Below the pieces are notes generated by a model. It was not told the origin of the DNA. It saw only the letters and a program-made list of their open reading frames with translations, and made no database searches. The position numbers were made by a program, and so were the translations under genes. A stretch of DNA of 58,915 nucleotides, taken from positions 1 to 58,915 of the forward strand of contig ONFR01000014.1 in the NCBI GenBank assembly GCA_900317125.1, written 5' to 3'. This stretch comes from an uncultured Bacteroidales bacterium (GTDB lineage Bacteria; Bacteroidota; Bacteroidia; Bacteroidales; P3). Positions 1 through 8,323 of the stretch are shown here, piece after piece. The first letter of the stretch is position 1. Each line of letters opens with the position of its first letter.

Positions 1-1
1 G

Positions 2-121
2 ACGCTGGCTGCCGGCTCCACCTCCGTCACCCTCCCGCTCCGCCACCTCCCCGCCGGCTCCTACTTCGTCACCCTCTCCACCCCGCAGGGTTCCTCCACG
101 CAGAAGCTCATCCTGCAATAG
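2..121 (+). CDS. C-terminal end of a T9SS-secreted protein (partial)
   Basis: An open frame enters from the left edge and stops at TAG 119-121. The 39 residues include LPAGSYFVTLSTPQG and end in STQKLILQ. This is the typical end of a type A T9SS C-terminal sorting domain: an LPAGxYFV strand, then a last strand with a basic residue near the C terminus. The protein was therefore probably exported through the Sec and type IX systems and had its tail removed at the surface. Its function cannot be told because the rest lies outside the window. It converges with the minus-strand gene ending at 246. Confidence 0.8.
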   Translation, partial: TLAAGSTSVTLPLRHLPAGSYFVTLSTPQGSSTQKLILQ

Positions 122-186
122 CAAGCATTGTTGTAGGTCATAGACACAATCGAAGCGTCTTCGGTTTGGATATGACCGATTTGGGA
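122..186 (+). repeat. Truncated right end of the dispersed TIR element
   Basis: Positions 155-186 resemble the right end of the element at 12587-13150: both have GCGTyTTCGGTTT, then GACCGAT and a G-run. CCGATTTGGGA at 176-186 is identical to the right terminus of the copy at 46595-47033. No matching left terminus is present, so this is read as a decayed or truncated copy abutting the stop codon of the upstream gene. Confidence 0.5.
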
Positions 187-187
187 T

Positions 188-226
188 AAAAAAGGTGCCC
201 CATAAGCCAATCGGCCTATGGGGCAC
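188..226 (-). terminator. Rho-independent terminator for the FN3/T9SS gene
   Basis: The inverted repeat GTGCCCCATA (195-204) / TATGGGGCAC (217-226) is preceded on the + strand by an A-run at 188-193. On the minus strand this is a hairpin followed by U residues, just after the stop at 246. Confidence 0.75.
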
Positions 227-245
227 AATGTTTTGTATACCCAAA

Positions 246-2255
246 TCAGTTGTTGGTAATCTTGTAAATGGCAGTTCCAGAAGCGGTAGTAGCTTGGAGA
301 AGGAAAATGCCTTGCGAGGGGAGCTGGAGGATGGCAGAGGTGCCGTTGACCGTGGCAGAGTGGAGCAACCGACCATCGAGACTGAAGAGTTTCAGTTCGG
401 CGGACTCGCCACCAGGCATGGTCACCTGGCACTGGCCATGAGCAGGATTGGGGCTGACGACAAGCGATGGTGCACCGGCGGTGGAAATGCCTTCAGGCAG
501 ATCGACAGTGGTGAAATCGACAGCGATGCCTTCGCCATAGCTGTTTTCGCCACAGAAGGACTTGACGACTGCTTTGTAGTGAGTGCTGGGGGCCAGCGGC
601 GGGAAATAGAAGATTGGGGAGGCAACAACTTCCTGAACAAACCCAAGCGTGTCGTTGCCATACTCCACTTCCCACTCTCGGATATCGGGGCGGTCCTCCC
701 AAGTAAGGCGGTAGCCCGTGACGAGATGGTCGGGTGTGGCTGTGATATTATCAACACCTCCAAGATAGACACCACTGAGATTGCCACAAGGGGAATGGAA
801 CATCACCGAGTCCCATTCGCCATAAACATTGTGAGGGCATTTGGAGCGGACATAGAAGTCGTAGTCGGTATTATTTTCGAGGTAGAGATAAGAAATAGTC
901 AGGTCGGGCGTGGTTAGGGTGAGCGTATTACCTGTGCCAAGTTCAAAACCATGTTCGCCATACTGTACCTCCCAGGTAACATGATCGTCGACGGCAGACC
1001 AGACAAGATGATAGATTACATAGGGATCGGTTACAGCCTCAACCCTCAGATGCAAAACGCTATAGCAGGTGTCGGGATTGGTGCGGAACTGGATGGAAGA
1101 CCATTCGCCATAGACACTGTCGTTGCAAAGGGTGCGGAGGTAGCAATCGTAGAGGGCATCGGCTGTGAGGTTGGTAAGGGTTACGGTGTTGTTGGCAATG
1201 GTTAACAGAGTGCCACTGCCTTGAGCGAAACCGGACAGCCCATATTCCAATTCGTAGCCAACCACACTGGCCGTGGTGCTCCAGTTGAGGAGTGCCTCGT
1301 GGATGTCGGGAGTGGCAGTGAGTCCCACAACGGCGGCGCAAGTGTCGGGTTCGACCACGGGTACCGTGTCGTGCCAGAGCACAAGGTTGTCCACACAAAG
1401 GTAGGAGCCCTGCTGCATGGTGTTGCTGGCGGAGGAGAGCAAGATGACGATGAGCGAGTCGGGGGCCTGCTCGGGGAAAGAGGAGTCGAGCGAATGCAGG
1501 GAGACATAGTCGACGGTGAAGGGGGTGTAGTTGGCGATATTGGTGAGAGCAAGATTAGCACCACCGCCCACCACATCGCGTTGCTGGGTAGCGGAGTTGT
1601 AGTGGGTGCCGAGGAGCAGCACACCGCCATTGTCGCCGCTGCCGGCGGCCTGGTATTTGTAGCTGCCGGTCATTCTTGTCGGCTCGAAGCCTCCAAGGTC
1701 AACACCGCCGGAAATCAGCTCGTTGACATCAACCAAGGCCAGCGAGGCAAGAATCTGTTCGATGCTGTCCATGTTGGAGAGCATGTTGGTGACAATGGGG
1801 AGAAAGGTTTCGAGGTCGACAGTGCCTGTGGAGAGGACTGAAGGGAAGACGGTCTGCGTGAGCATGGTATCCAGATTATTCTCTACAATGCTGTAGATAT
1901 CGGGATTGATGAGGTCTTCGAGCATAAAGGTGTGCAACTTCAGAGCCGAAGCGCTGTCGGGGACGACACCCGTCTCGCGGGAGACTTTCACCAGGGGAAG
2001 GGTGGTGTTGATGGTGAGGGGTAGTCCTGGAATGGAGATGGTCTCATTGACAGGATAAGAGAGGTAATCCCAACCCGTAGGGGTAGAGAACGAGTCGTAG
2101 ACAGGGACATTGAGCGTGAGGAACGACATGCTGTAGCCCGGATGGGAAGTCCACTGTTCGAAACTGCCGCGGGGAACCCGCATGGAGGTCTGAGCCGAAA
2201 GGGCGTTGACCAGGAAAATCAGACCGAGTGCCAGGATGAAAACTTTTTTGGTCAT
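246..2255 (-). CDS. T9SS-sorted fibronectin type III domain protein, PCMD-like N-terminus
   Basis: 669 aa. The Sec signal peptide (MTKKVFILALGLIFLVNALSA) is followed by a region at about 25-295 whose pattern (GSFEQW near the start, VDNLVLWHD at the end, and a lipid-free beta-rich middle) resembles the PCMD carbohydrate-binding-like domain. That assignment is by eye. Three FN3 domains follow at roughly 305-400, 395-490 and 490-585, each starting near a Cys and carrying the W-x-VEYG strand. A T9SS sorting domain (SPNPAHGQ... to ITNN) fills about 600-669. The protein is predicted to be exported and anchored or released at the cell surface, perhaps binding glycans. It is the last gene of the lpxK-cutC-transglutaminase run, 66 bp after its neighbour, and ends at a strong terminator. 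Confidence 0.8.
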   Translation of the reverse strand: MTKKVFILALGLIFLVNALSAQTSMRVPRGSFEQWTSHPGYSMSFLTLNVPVYDSFSTPTGWDYLSYPVNETISIPGLPLTINTTLPLVKVSRETGVVPDSASALKLHTFMLEDLINPDIYSIVENNLDTMLTQTVFPSVLSTGTVDLETFLPIVTNMLSNMDSIEQILASLALVDVNELISGGVDLGGFEPTRMTGSYKYQAAGSGDNGGVLLLGTHYNSATQQRDVVGGGANLALTNIANYTPFTVDYVSLHSLDSSFPEQAPDSLIVILLSSASNTMQQGSYLCVDNLVLWHDTVPVVEPDTCAAVVGLTATPDIHEALLNWSTTASVVGYELEYGLSGFAQGSGTLLTIANNTVTLTNLTADALYDCYLRTLCNDSVYGEWSSIQFRTNPDTCYSVLHLRVEAVTDPYVIYHLVWSAVDDHVTWEVQYGEHGFELGTGNTLTLTTPDLTISYLYLENNTDYDFYVRSKCPHNVYGEWDSVMFHSPCGNLSGVYLGGVDNITATPDHLVTGYRLTWEDRPDIREWEVEYGNDTLGFVQEVVASPIFYFPPLAPSTHYKAVVKSFCGENSYGEGIAVDFTTVDLPEGISTAGAPSLVVSPNPAHGQCQVTMPGGESAELKLFSLDGRLLHSATVNGTSAILQLPSQGIFLLQATTASGTAIYKITNN

Positions 2256-2280
2256 AATATTTAACTTTTTAATTAGAGGC

Positions 2281-2318
2281 GATAGAGTTGATAGATACGA
2301 TAGAGAATAGATACAATA
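2281..2318. repeat. 9-bp GATAGA-type tandem repeat
   Basis: About four degenerate 9-bp units (gatagagtt, gatagatac, gatagagaa, tagatacaa) fill the gap between two genes. The same unit type recurs at 5022-5057 inside a coding region and, inverted, at 58759-58794. Confidence 0.75.
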
Positions 2319-2321
2319 GCG

Positions 2322-5090
2322 TTATTTGATGGGGGTGGTGTGTTTCAGTAGTTGCTCGGCGAGGCCGATGCTGTAGCCGTTGCTGTGGAAGAGGATACGG
2401 CCGCGCTTGTCTACTACGGCCACGAGGGGGTATTCATATTTGTCGAGCTTGAGGGTCTGAGCCAGGACTTTCTCAGCGGGGTCTTGCCGCCCGGCAGCAA
2501 TGCCCGTGACATCGGTGTTGGGGAGACGGTTGAGCTCGCTGTTGGCGGGGTCGGTGGTGACGGCAAAGGTCATCCCGCCCCATTTGCGGAATGCGGCACT
2601 ATGCTCAAGCATCTCTTTGACGAGGTGTTTAGCGGGCTCGCGATGGGGGCCGAGGAAGGCAAGGATACAACCCGTTTCGCCTGCATAGTCGGAGAGCTCG
2701 ACACCGTCCATGATTTCAAAACCTTCGGGGAGCTTGGGCAACGTTCCTGCATTATCATTGCGTGGCACAAGGGGCAGCAGGATGATTTCCTTGGTGACAC
2801 GCTCTCCCGCCTTGACGGTGAAGAACTCCATGCGGTTAAGCACGGTGCCGTCGGGGTAGCGGTTGCCGGTGGAGAGGCAATAGGTGCCGGGCTCCAGCGG
2901 GATGGTGGCAGGGAAGGTAGCCATGCGTGGGTCGTCCTCGAAGTCGAAGGTGCGGAAATCGCCGTTCTCAAGTTTTTGGAGGGTGAAGTGGGGGTAATAG
3001 ATGGGTTTGGCGGGCTCTTTGCCGTGGTAGGTGAGGGTGAGGGTGGCGGGAGTAGTATTGCTAGTAGTACTAGTGTTACTAGCCAGGCTGGTCTTTTGCC
3101 AGGCGGTACCGTCCCACACGTAGATGGTGTTGGTGGCGTTGTCGAGGTAGGCGGGGATGCCTAATGCCCGGCAGGCGGCCACGAAGAAGATGTCGCGGCT
3201 GTGGGGGTCGGCATGGCGCAGTTTGAAGACACCCATTGGCGAGATGGGGCAATTGTAGTAGTTGCCTGTGTCATCAACCTCGATGTTCTCGAGCGTCCAC
3301 TGCTTCAGTGCCTCGTAGTCTTGCTTATACTCTTCGGGCTGCAGTCTATTACAGACAGGATAGGTGGTGTCAACCCTGTGGACAACATCTTTCATTGCCT
3401 GCAACAAGGGCTGCCGCCAGTCGCGAACCAACTCGTTGCTGATGCGGGCAGGGAGGATGCCCTTCTTATACACGTCGTAGGTGTAGAGGCAGTTGGTGCA
3501 GGTGCCTTTTGTGTGGTCCAGCCAGTCGAAACCTGTTTCGTGGGCTTGGAGCACTTCTGCGGTGATGTCGCGCAGGTCTTTGTCGGAATAGGACTTGAGG
3601 TAGTCGTAGATATGCTCGCCTGAGCGGTATTGGGCTGGCCAATGCTCAAAGTATTTGTAAATCTCGGCGTAGTTGCCTTCGGACTTTTGGATGATTTCCC
3701 ACACTTGGGCATCAGAGAATAGCTTCTGGTTCCAGAGCCAGTCTTTGGGGAGGTGACTCTTGAAGTTGTCCTTGGTGGGGAAGGTGGCGGTGTAGGCGTT
3801 GCGGAGCGAGTCCTCGTAGGCGAGGCGACGGGCGTTGTGGGCAACGGCCTCGTCGGAGGGGGTGACTTTGGCGGTGCCGGGAGCGGGAGGAACGATGTCT
3901 AAATTGAGAATTGAGAATTGAGAATTGAGATTGTCGGACAAGGTTAATGTTATGGTGCTGTCTTTCCTTACATCGAGTTTGCTGAAGGCGTAGCGGGTGC
4001 CGTCGGTGGCCCAGACAAGGATGTCGCCTAGGCCAGTGGTGAGGGTGGCCTGCCCTTTGGCATCGGCCTGGTAGGTGGCCAGGGTGTAGTACTCGGCGTA
4101 GTTGTACATCTTGAACTTGATGGTGGCACCGGGGAGGGGCTTGCCGTCGGGGCCGCAGACGGTGGCGGTGACACGGCGTGTGGGGGCATAGTGACTGAGG
4201 AGGTTCAACTCGCTGTAGAGGGCGGTCTGCTTGACCACCTCTTCGTCGCCATGATAACGGCCAAAGGCCTTGCTGTGCACCATGAGGCAGCGGGTGGACG
4301 GCACGGCGAACCAGCCCATGTTGAGCTCGGGGTCGGGCTCGCAGGCACCGAGGAACTTCCATTCGCCGCCTTTGCCGTCGGGGTTGGCCACCCAGACTTC
4401 GACCCAGGCATGGTTGTCGTCGCAGTGCGCCCAGCGGGGGGTGTAGCACTGGCGGGCAGGGATGCCCACGGAGCGGAGGGCGGTGACGGCAAAGGTGCTC
4501 TCCTCACCGCAGCGACCGAGGGAGGTGCGCATGGTGGCAAGGGGTGCCGAGGTACGGCTGTCGGCGGCACGATAGGCCACATGCTCGTGGCACCAGTGGT
4601 TCACCTCGAGGGCAGCCTGTTCCATGGTCATGCCTTGCACACGCTCTTTAAGCTGATGGAACATATACTGGCGGGCAGTGTCGAGGTTCTCGTTATTGAC
4701 ACGGTATACCAACACAAAATGGCGGAAGATGTCTTCGGGGACCATCTTGCCCCAGGGCATCTCCTCGCGGGCAGTGAAGGCATAGCGCACTTGGTCGAGG
4801 TAAAAGGCCGGTGTGTAGTCGGCCAGGTCGCTGTAAGGCATGTAGGCGTAGAGGAACTGCAAGGCCTCGCGTTCGGCACGGCTGAGGGTGTCGAGTTGTA
4901 ATTGAGAATTGAGAATTGAGAATTCCTCGAGGCGGGATTCGTAGTCGTTGGCAACCTGCTGGCGATAGGTGCGGTCGGTGAGGAAGTGGGGGTTGCGGTG
5001 GCAGGAGGAGAGGAACAATAGAAGGGATAGAATGGATAGAAGGGATAGATTTGATAGATGGGAGGGTTGGGGGGTACTTGTTGTTTTCAT
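2322..5090 (-). CDS. Transglutaminase-like lipoprotein with C-terminal thioredoxin-like domain
   Basis: 922 aa from the ATG at 5090. This start is chosen because it overlaps the cutC stop (ATGA) and gives a lipoprotein signal peptide ending LSSC, with the lipidated residue at Cys30. A transglutaminase-like core lies at about 150-260: Cys194 in GRCGEES, His227 in DNHAWVEVWV and an Asp near 252-254 form the expected triad. A second region at about 540-680 (NYYNCPISP, DIFFVAACRALGIPAYLD) looks like a degenerate repeat of that fold. A region near residues 315-375 resembles a carboxypeptidase-regulatory-like beta domain. The last ~120 residues look thioredoxin-like (GCILAFLGPHREP to GRILFHSNG) but lack a CxxC. 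It is likely a periplasmic or outer-membrane lipoprotein acting on peptides. The substrate is unknown. Oddities: in-frame 7-bp and 9-bp tandem repeats at residues 12-23, 56-63, 387-396 and 670-680. Confidence 0.8.
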   Translation of the reverse strand: MKTTSTPQPSHLSNLSLLSILSLLLFLSSCHRNPHFLTDRTYRQQVANDYESRLEEFSILNSQLQLDTLSRAEREALQFLYAYMPYSDLADYTPAFYLDQVRYAFTAREEMPWGKMVPEDIFRHFVLVYRVNNENLDTARQYMFHQLKERVQGMTMEQAALEVNHWCHEHVAYRAADSRTSAPLATMRTSLGRCGEESTFAVTALRSVGIPARQCYTPRWAHCDDNHAWVEVWVANPDGKGGEWKFLGACEPDPELNMGWFAVPSTRCLMVHSKAFGRYHGDEEVVKQTALYSELNLLSHYAPTRRVTATVCGPDGKPLPGATIKFKMYNYAEYYTLATYQADAKGQATLTTGLGDILVWATDGTRYAFSKLDVRKDSTITLTLSDNLNSQFSILNLDIVPPAPGTAKVTPSDEAVAHNARRLAYEDSLRNAYTATFPTKDNFKSHLPKDWLWNQKLFSDAQVWEIIQKSEGNYAEIYKYFEHWPAQYRSGEHIYDYLKSYSDKDLRDITAEVLQAHETGFDWLDHTKGTCTNCLYTYDVYKKGILPARISNELVRDWRQPLLQAMKDVVHRVDTTYPVCNRLQPEEYKQDYEALKQWTLENIEVDDTGNYYNCPISPMGVFKLRHADPHSRDIFFVAACRALGIPAYLDNATNTIYVWDGTAWQKTSLASNTSTTSNTTPATLTLTYHGKEPAKPIYYPHFTLQKLENGDFRTFDFEDDPRMATFPATIPLEPGTYCLSTGNRYPDGTVLNRMEFFTVKAGERVTKEIILLPLVPRNDNAGTLPKLPEGFEIMDGVELSDYAGETGCILAFLGPHREPAKHLVKEMLEHSAAFRKWGGMTFAVTTDPANSELNRLPNTDVTGIAAGRQDPAEKVLAQTLKLDKYEYPLVAVVDKRGRILFHSNGYSIGLAEQLLKHTTPIK
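3051..3083. repeat. In-gene 9-bp CTAGTR repeat
   Basis: Units gtagtattg / ctagtagta / ctagtgtta / ctagc lie inside the transglutaminase-like gene and encode a Ser/Thr/Asn-rich stretch (SNTSTTSNTTP). It looks like an inserted simple sequence forming a linker. Confidence 0.6.
3903..3930. repeat. In-gene heptanucleotide repeat (ATTGAGA)x4
   Basis: Four perfect ATTGAGA units run head to tail inside the transglutaminase-like gene. The frame remains open through them (LNSQFSILN on the coding strand). A 7-bp unit shifts the frame when one copy is gained or lost. Confidence 0.9.
4901..4924. repeat. In-gene heptanucleotide repeat (ATTGAGA)x3
   Basis: Three perfect ATTGAGA units plus ATT lie near the 5' end of the transglutaminase-like gene, at residues 56-63 (FSILNSQL). 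This is the second tract of the same unit in the same gene, 970 bp from the first. Confidence 0.9.
5022..5057. repeat. 9-bp tandem repeat encoding the signal-peptide core
   Basis: Four 9-bp units (aagggatag, aatggatag, aagggatag, atttgatag) lie inside the signal sequence of the transglutaminase-like lipoprotein. On the coding strand they give repeating Leu-Ser-X triplets, so the hydrophobic core is built from repeat units. Copy-number change would alter its length by three residues without shifting the frame. Confidence 0.8.
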
Positions 5091-5767
5091 AGGGATATGG
5101 ATTTGATTAATTGTTCTACTATTTCGGGGTCGGTTTCGACGGTGCCGTCGGGCAGGGTGTGTTTGCAGGAGCCGTGGATTTCGGCGACACCTGTCTCCTG
5201 CACTATGCGGGCAGCATTCTGCGGTGTGACACCGGCACCAGCCAGGATGACAATACGCCCAGCAGCGGCAGTCTGGAGGGTGCGGAGGGTGGGAATGCCC
5301 TGCTCGGCGGAGGGTTGGCAACCGGAAGTGAGGATGCGATGGCAACCGCAGCGGATGACAGCCTCGAGTGCCTCGAGCGGGTCTTGCCGAATCTCGTCGA
5401 AAGCCCGATGGAAGGTAACCTCCATGGGTGCGGCAAGTTGTACCACCTGACGGGTACGTTCTTCATCTATGCGGCCTTCGGGAGTGAGGAATCCCACTAC
5501 AACGGCATGGGCTCCCAGCTGCTTGCACTGCTCCACCTCGCGGCAGATGGTTTCATACTCGGCGGGCGAATAACAGAAATCCCCTTCGCGGGGACGCACA
5601 AGGACATGGGTGCGGAGATGCAACTGATGGAGACAATAGTCGATATCGTCGGGTGTGGGAGTGAGGCCGCCCACATCGAGCCGCCGGCACAGTTCTATCC
5701 TAATGGCCCCGCCCGCAAGGGCATTGGCCGCCGACTGGCGAGAATTGGTACAGATTTCTACTTTCAC
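5087..5767 (-). CDS. cutC: CutC family protein
   Basis: 226 aa, the usual length for CutC, a TIM-barrel protein historically linked to copper homeostasis and of uncertain biochemical role. Recognisable family motifs include the N-terminal MKVEICTNS strand with GAIRIELC, VLVRPREGDFCYS, HAVVVGFLTPEGRID, VTFHRAFDE, ILTSGCQPSAEQG and the C-terminal AGAGVTPQNA / EIHGSCK. It starts 3 bp after the lpxK stop, and its TGA overlaps the next gene's ATG, so it is translationally coupled on both sides. Likely cytoplasmic. Confidence 0.92.
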   Translation of the reverse strand: MKVEICTNSRQSAANALAGGAIRIELCRRLDVGGLTPTPDDIDYCLHQLHLRTHVLVRPREGDFCYSPAEYETICREVEQCKQLGAHAVVVGFLTPEGRIDEERTRQVVQLAAPMEVTFHRAFDEIRQDPLEALEAVIRCGCHRILTSGCQPSAEQGIPTLRTLQTAAAGRIVILAGAGVTPQNAARIVQETGVAEIHGSCKHTLPDGTVETDPEIVEQLIKSISL

Positions 5768-5770
5768 GGG

Positions 5771-6868
5771 TTATAGATTGAATTTGGTTTTTTTCATTCG
5801 CTCAAGAAAGGAGACGTTTTCATGCACGATGCTCTCGATGGTATGGTCGAACGTCTGTCCAGACGACGGACTGATGCGCATCTCGATGGGGAGATAATAG
5901 ATGGGAAGCCCCACCATGACCTCGGACGAGGAGAGCTCACGCAGACGGGCGGCATCTTTCTCGGTAGTCAATATGAGTTTGCGTTCGCCTTTGAGCTGCT
6001 CATAGGCTTTGCGGATGCGTTTGATGTCGGAAACCGAGAAGCGATGGTGGTCGCCGAAACGGAGCGGGGTGACCTTACAATGGCTCGACACATATTGAAC
6101 CAGCGGCTCCGGATGGGCGATGCCGGTGACGAGCAGCACCTCGTCGATGGTGTCGAGAGGGAGCGGATTGGAGCCCATGAGGGGAAGCGGATGGCAATAG
6201 TGGATATGGCTGAAGAAAACCTTCTGATGGGGTCGGAGTTTGAGATTGGCGATGAAGTTATGACGGTCGATGGGATTGATTTCCTCGGGTGCCTTGGTGA
6301 CAACGACAATACTGGCCCGGCGGCAGGCAGAGCGGAACTCGCGCAGGTCGCCATACGGCATGATATGGTCGCTGAAATAGGGCTTGCGATATTCCGTCAG
6401 GAGGATATTGACGGTAGGTTTGATGGCGCGATGCTGGAAGACATCGTCAAGAAGGATGACTTGCGGAGGGGTCTCGCCCTCCAGCAGCCGACGGACACCT
6501 TCGACACGCTTCTCGCATACTGCCACAGTGATCTTGGGATACTTATACGCAATCATGGCAGGCTCGTCGCCCAGACGGGAAGGGCTATGGCAACCGTCGT
6601 CAAGGACAAAGCCCCTGGTCTTGCGACGGTAGCCGCGACTGAGCAGCGCCGTCTCGTACTGGGGAGAGAGCAGACGAAGAAGATATTCAACATGAGGAGT
6701 TTTCCCGGCGCCTCCGGCGCACAGGTTCCCCACGCCGATGGTGGTGACAGGCGGCGCCACCTGACGTTTGATGCCAAGCGCGTACATCAGGTTGCGGAAC
6801 CACACCCCTACGGCATACCACATGGTAAGCGGGAACAAAATACAAGATACCGTTTTACGAAATGACAT
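5771..6868 (-). CDS. lpxK: Tetraacyldisaccharide 4'-kinase
   Basis: 365 aa. LpxK is the inner-membrane kinase that phosphorylates the 4' position of the lipid A disaccharide precursor. Evidence: an N-terminal membrane-interacting stretch (LFPLTMWYAVGVWFRNLMYALG), then a P-loop within GNLCAGGAGKTP (47-58), SRGYRRKTRGF, the LLDDVFQHR region, and LILTTEKDAARL near the C terminus, all family hallmarks. Length fits the Bacteroidetes version. First gene of a four-gene minus-strand run, with a -7 promoter about 100 bp upstream. Grouping lipid A synthesis with cutC and a secreted enzyme is probably positional rather than functional. Confidence 0.95.
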   Translation of the reverse strand: MSFRKTVSCILFPLTMWYAVGVWFRNLMYALGIKRQVAPPVTTIGVGNLCAGGAGKTPHVEYLLRLLSPQYETALLSRGYRRKTRGFVLDDGCHSPSRLGDEPAMIAYKYPKITVAVCEKRVEGVRRLLEGETPPQVILLDDVFQHRAIKPTVNILLTEYRKPYFSDHIMPYGDLREFRSACRRASIVVVTKAPEEINPIDRHNFIANLKLRPHQKVFFSHIHYCHPLPLMGSNPLPLDTIDEVLLVTGIAHPEPLVQYVSSHCKVTPLRFGDHHRFSVSDIKRIRKAYEQLKGERKLILTTEKDAARLRELSSSEVMVGLPIYYLPIEMRISPSSGQTFDHTIESIVHENVSFLERMKKTKFNL

Positions 6869-6970
6869 ATCAAAAGGTTATTGTCGTGTCCTGCAAGCCA
6901 CTTTGCGGTATTGAAGTGTAATCATACAGACAACTCGTTAGTGGATTACCTGACACATATTATCATGATG

Positions 6971-6978
6971 CAAAGATA
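6971..6978 (-). promoter_or_regulatory. -7 element upstream of lpxK
   Basis: The minus strand reads TATCTTTG, matching the Bacteroidetes sigma-ABfr -7 consensus TAnnTTTG. It lies about 100 bp before the lpxK ATG, in the divergent spacer between lpxK and the flavodiiron gene. Confidence 0.65.
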
Positions 6979-7051
6979 CACAAAAAAAACGACTTAAATA
7001 CTAAAAAAACCTTTTTCAGAAAAAAAACATTGGTATATCTGAAAAAAATCG

Positions 7052-7059
7052 TAATTTTG
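7052..7059 (+). promoter_or_regulatory. -7 element upstream of the oxygen-defence operon
   Basis: TAATTTTG matches TAnnTTTG and lies 25 bp before the ATG of the flavodiiron protein. A TTGG at about 7030 is suitably placed for the -33 element. Confidence 0.7.
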
Positions 7060-7084
7060 CATTCTATTACAATCTTGTATCAAT

Positions 7085-8293
7085 ATGCAAAACTCACGTC
7101 AAATAACCCAAGACCTCTACTATGTAGGAGCAAGCGACCGGAAGCTTGCTTTGTTTGAAAACGTCTACCCCATCCCCCGCGGAGTATCATACAACAGCTA
7201 TATCCTGATGGACGAAAAGACCGTGCTGCTCGACACCGCCGACGCAGCGGTGAGCGGACAGTTTTTCGAGAATGTGGCCGCCGTGCTGAATGGCCGCAAA
7301 CTCGACTACCTGGTGGTAAACCACATGGAACCCGACCATTGTGCCCTGATTGAAGACCTGCTGCTGCGTTATCCCGAGGTGACCATCGTCACCAATGCCA
7401 AGGCAGCGAACATGATACGCCAATTCTTTAACCTGAACATCGACAACCGCCTGCAAACCGTTGCCGAAGGGGCCACCTTGTGCACCGGCCGCCACACCCT
7501 CACCTTTGTCATGGCCCCCATGGTACACTGGCCCGAAGCCATGGTCACCTACGACACCACCGACAAGACGCTCTTCTCGGCCGACGCCTTCGGCACCTTC
7601 GGTGCACTGAACGGCAACATCTTTGCCGACGAGGTGAACTTCGACCGCGACTGGCTGGACGATGCCCGCCGCTACTACATCAACATCGTGGGCAAATACG
7701 GTGTACAGGTGCAATCGCTGCTGAAGAAAGCCTCGGGCCTCGACATCGCGATGATCTGCCCCCTGCACGGCCCCATCTGGCGGCAGGACTTGGGATACTA
7801 TATCGACAAGCATGTCATCTGGAGCAGCTACAAACCCGAAGAACGTGGCGTGCTCATTATCTACGGAAGCATCTACGGACATACCGCAGCGGCCGCCGAG
7901 AAGATGGCCTCGCTGCTGGCAGAGCACGGCATTAAAGGCATTGCCATGTACGACGCCTCCCACACCCATGTGAGCCAACTGGTGAGCGAGTGCTTCCGCT
8001 ACAGCCACCTCGTCCTCGCCTCCTCCACCTACAACGCCGGCATCTTCACTCCCATCGAAGACCTCCTCCACGACCTCAAAGCCCACGCCTGGCAGAACCG
8101 CACCGTGGCCATTATCGAGAACGGCACCTGGGCTGCCCAAAGCGGCAAGCAGATGCGCACCCTCCTCGAGGAGATGAAGAACATCACCATCCTCGGCGAG
8201 GACATCTCCCTCAAATCGGCCATGAAAGAGAGCCAGCTGGAAGACATGAAGTTCCTGGCCGACCTCATCGCCGTGAACCTCAACAACGAATAA
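7085..8293 (+). CDS. Flavodiiron protein (FprA-type oxygen/NO reductase)
   Basis: 402 aa. Flavodiiron proteins reduce O2 to water (or NO to N2O) in the anaerobic cytoplasm, taking electrons from rubredoxin. The metallo-beta-lactamase half (1-250) has the diiron ligand motif H80-x-E82-x-D84-H85 (HMEPDH), a further His in MVHWPEAM and an Asp in FSADAFG. The flavodoxin half (about 253-400) begins VLIIYGSIYGHT, an FMN phosphate-binding loop, and contains SSTYNAGIF. The length is that of the two-domain class. It is followed within 31 bp by the rubredoxin-fused flavoprotein, then a rubredoxin and a ferritin, so electron donors are encoded in cis. The promoter is directly upstream. Confidence 0.93.
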   Translation: MQNSRQITQDLYYVGASDRKLALFENVYPIPRGVSYNSYILMDEKTVLLDTADAAVSGQFFENVAAVLNGRKLDYLVVNHMEPDHCALIEDLLLRYPEVTIVTNAKAANMIRQFFNLNIDNRLQTVAEGATLCTGRHTLTFVMAPMVHWPEAMVTYDTTDKTLFSADAFGTFGALNGNIFADEVNFDRDWLDDARRYYINIVGKYGVQVQSLLKKASGLDIAMICPLHGPIWRQDLGYYIDKHVIWSSYKPEERGVLIIYGSIYGHTAAAAEKMASLLAEHGIKGIAMYDASHTHVSQLVSECFRYSHLVLASSTYNAGIFTPIEDLLHDLKAHAWQNRTVAIIENGTWAAQSGKQMRTLLEEMKNITILGEDISLKSAMKESQLEDMKFLADLIAVNLNNE

Positions 8294-8323
8294 CCTTGTG
8301 CCACCATTAACACCCATACAAGC

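Noticed and set aside
2281..2318. CRISPR-like array
   Set aside because: The units are 9 bp and contiguous, with no spacers. No cas gene is in the window.
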